From a virus: 25,459 nucleotides of DNA. The stretch spans positions 1 to 25,459 of IMG/VR virus record IMGVR_UViG_3300020182_000169. One strand, written 5' to 3'. Within the stretch, counting starts at the first letter, position 1, and every line of letters starts with the position of its first letter. This document shows, piece after piece, positions 24,290-25,459 of this stretch. The translations under genes and the position numbers were made by a program. Under the pieces are notes generated by a model. The model searched no databases. It had not been told where the DNA came from and worked only from the letters and a program-made list of their open reading frames with translations.

Positions 24290-25369
24290 TTAAGCCAAGT
24301 TGTAACGTGCAGTTACAAGTGCTTCTGGACGCAAGATCTTACGACCATACAGATGCATACCACGAACGATGTCAGCAAAGCTGTCTGGGTCACGGTATGT
24401 TTCAGTTTTGTTGATCTGCTCTGCAGTTGCAACAGCTGAGTCATGACCAGCTACGATTACACCGTAGTTGTCATCCTGTGCAGTTGTACCTGTAGTTGCA
24501 GCACCAGTACCCACTGAAGGCAGGTTGTTGGTTACGTGTACACGGAAACCGTGGAAGTTATTCACCACCAAACCGTTCATCAAGCCTGAACCACCGAAGT
24601 CTGAGTTCAAAAGACGTGAATCTTCGTCACGAAGGATCTCCATCATTTCAGGTGAAATGACAACCCAACGACCTGTAGATGGTACACTCTGAGCATCCAT
24701 GACACGAGCCATGCGAGACAGAACCATAGAAGGTGAAGCATACGCAGTTGGCAAGGCAGTCGCACCCGGCAGACGTGCTGCGATTGGGATAGAGTCACCT
24801 GTTGTACCAGCAGAAGCTGTAGTTGTGATGTTGCCAAAGCTTGCCATGTTCAGCTTGTTAGCTGCCAAAAGTTCATCAGAACCAGCTGCAGTGTTAGCTT
24901 TAGTACCATTTACTGTAGTGTTGACGCCATCAGCATTGTCATGCAAAGTAGACTGAGCATAACCGGACAAGTAGCCAAGAACTTCTTGGTCATACTGGTC
25001 AGCCAAACGATAAGCTGCACGATCACTTGCAAGGCTTTGGAAATTGACGTGGCTATGAGCCTCTTCAATATCGTCTACTTTGAAAGCAAAATAGTTAGCT
25101 TTATCAACAACTAACGAGAAATCGGCATCAGCCAAATCCTGTGGTGCAATTGTAGTACCACGCAGATAAGCTGAGACTGAGATTTCAGGCTCTTTGATGA
25201 TTTTTACTGTATCGCCCATGTTGGCGATTTCTCCGAAATAATCATTGTTAGTGATTGCTTCAGTGATAGATGCTTTGCGGAACGCAAGTTGCACCTGTTT
25301 GGAATAGATAACTGGTGAGAAGTTACCATTTGGGAGGTTGCTATAACCCCCTGCGGAACCGAATGCCAT
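24290..25369 (-). CDS. Major capsid protein
   Basis: A 359-residue coat protein, probably of HK97 fold, forming the icosahedral head. After a Gly/Asn-rich start (AFGSAGGYSNLPNGNFSP) come a long charged helix, a GDTVKI strand, an Ile/Ala/Gln loop (TTIAPQDLAD) and a long helical spine (DQYDQEVLGYLSGYAQ). The central part carries WVVISPEMMEILRDE, and the end has a GRKILRPEALVTARYNLA strand pair. This is the layout of capsid proteins of marine T7-like phages. A longer frame starts at 25387, but AAGGAG and spacing fix the ATG at 25369. Codons are richer in G/C-ending types than in neighbouring genes, as expected for a highly expressed gene. Confidence 0.9.
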   Translation of the reverse strand: MAFGSAGGYSNLPNGNFSPVIYSKQVQLAFRKASITEAITNNDYFGEIANMGDTVKIIKEPEISVSAYLRGTTIAPQDLADADFSLVVDKANYFAFKVDDIEEAHSHVNFQSLASDRAAYRLADQYDQEVLGYLSGYAQSTLHDNADGVNTTVNGTKANTAAGSDELLAANKLNMASFGNITTTASAGTTGDSIPIAARLPGATALPTAYASPSMVLSRMARVMDAQSVPSTGRWVVISPEMMEILRDEDSRLLNSDFGGSGLMNGLVVNNFHGFRVHVTNNLPSVGTGAATTGTTAQDDNYGVIVAGHDSAVATAEQINKTETYRDPDSFADIVRGMHLYGRKILRPEALVTARYNLA

Positions 25370-25459
25370 TGTAATTCTCCTTAGCATTAGTTTTACAGAT
25401 GCAAACTATGTATTACTTAGTGTAGAGGCTAATCGTTTGTGGGTGCATTTATTATCTAA
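25370..25459 (-). other. Leader region of the capsid gene
   Basis: Ninety bases upstream of the capsid gene on the - strand hold the AAGGAG ribosome site (25376-25381 area) and A/T-rich sequence. Two frames are stopped soon after the window edge and a third is open for 17 codons, so the end of an upstream gene, perhaps scaffold, may enter here. I see no convincing promoter. Confidence 0.4.

Noticed and set aside
1-25459. tRNA genes, integrase or attachment sites
   Set aside because: No cloverleaf, no recombinase motifs and no direct repeats at gene ends were seen on reading both strands; lack of integrase fits a lytic phage, though the rest of the genome is not visible.

Overview
The window is part of the genome of a lytic, short-tailed (podovirus-type) bacteriophage. 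It is gene-dense with almost no intergenic space and is split into two convergent blocks that meet at a bidirectional terminator near 8.15 kb. The combination seen here is a family A DNA polymerase, T7-type endonuclease I, B12-dependent (class II) ribonucleotide reductase, glutaredoxin, PhoH, MazG, T7-like tail tube proteins and very large internal virion proteins. It matches what is known of marine roseophages of the cobavirus/Zobellviridae type, which infect Rhodobacteraceae. That assignment is an inference from gene content; no database was searched.

Left block (1-8138, + strand): DNA metabolism. It opens inside a DNA polymerase A gene, whose 5' part lies outside the window. An ssDNA-binding-like protein, a Cas4-like exonuclease with a 4Fe-4S cysteine set, a small coiled-coil protein and endonuclease I follow. 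Together these can copy phage DNA, resolve branches and degrade host DNA. After two small unknown genes comes a nucleotide-supply group: a monomeric class II RNR, a four-cysteine DUF1289 protein overlapping its end, and a glutaredoxin. Next are a possible PD-(D/E)XK protein, a PhoH ATPase, a small RMF-like protein and a MazG pyrophosphohydrolase. Most starts have AAGGAG-type ribosome sites, and many neighbours share ATGA or TAATG junctions.

Right block (8169-25369, - strand): virion structure and assembly, read from right to left. The order is major capsid protein, a small head-type protein, a repeat-rich fibrous protein, a beta-sandwich adaptor-like protein, tail tube A and B, a tail fibre, a propeller-like protein, a tail assembly chaperone-like protein, then five genes for internal (ejection) or associated virion proteins, including products of 921 and 1290 residues. 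Portal, terminase, scaffold, RNA polymerase and lysis genes are not seen and may lie outside the window.

The points most worth a second look are: the fibrous protein at 22193-23758, whose N-terminal domain has clearly higher GC than the rest and is joined to exact 22-residue repeats and a C-terminal 21-residue double repeat; the RNR/DUF1289/glutaredoxin cassette; the RMF-like protein; the Cas4-like exonuclease; and exact 11-residue repeats in the 921-residue internal protein. No wholly new system is proven by the sequence alone.
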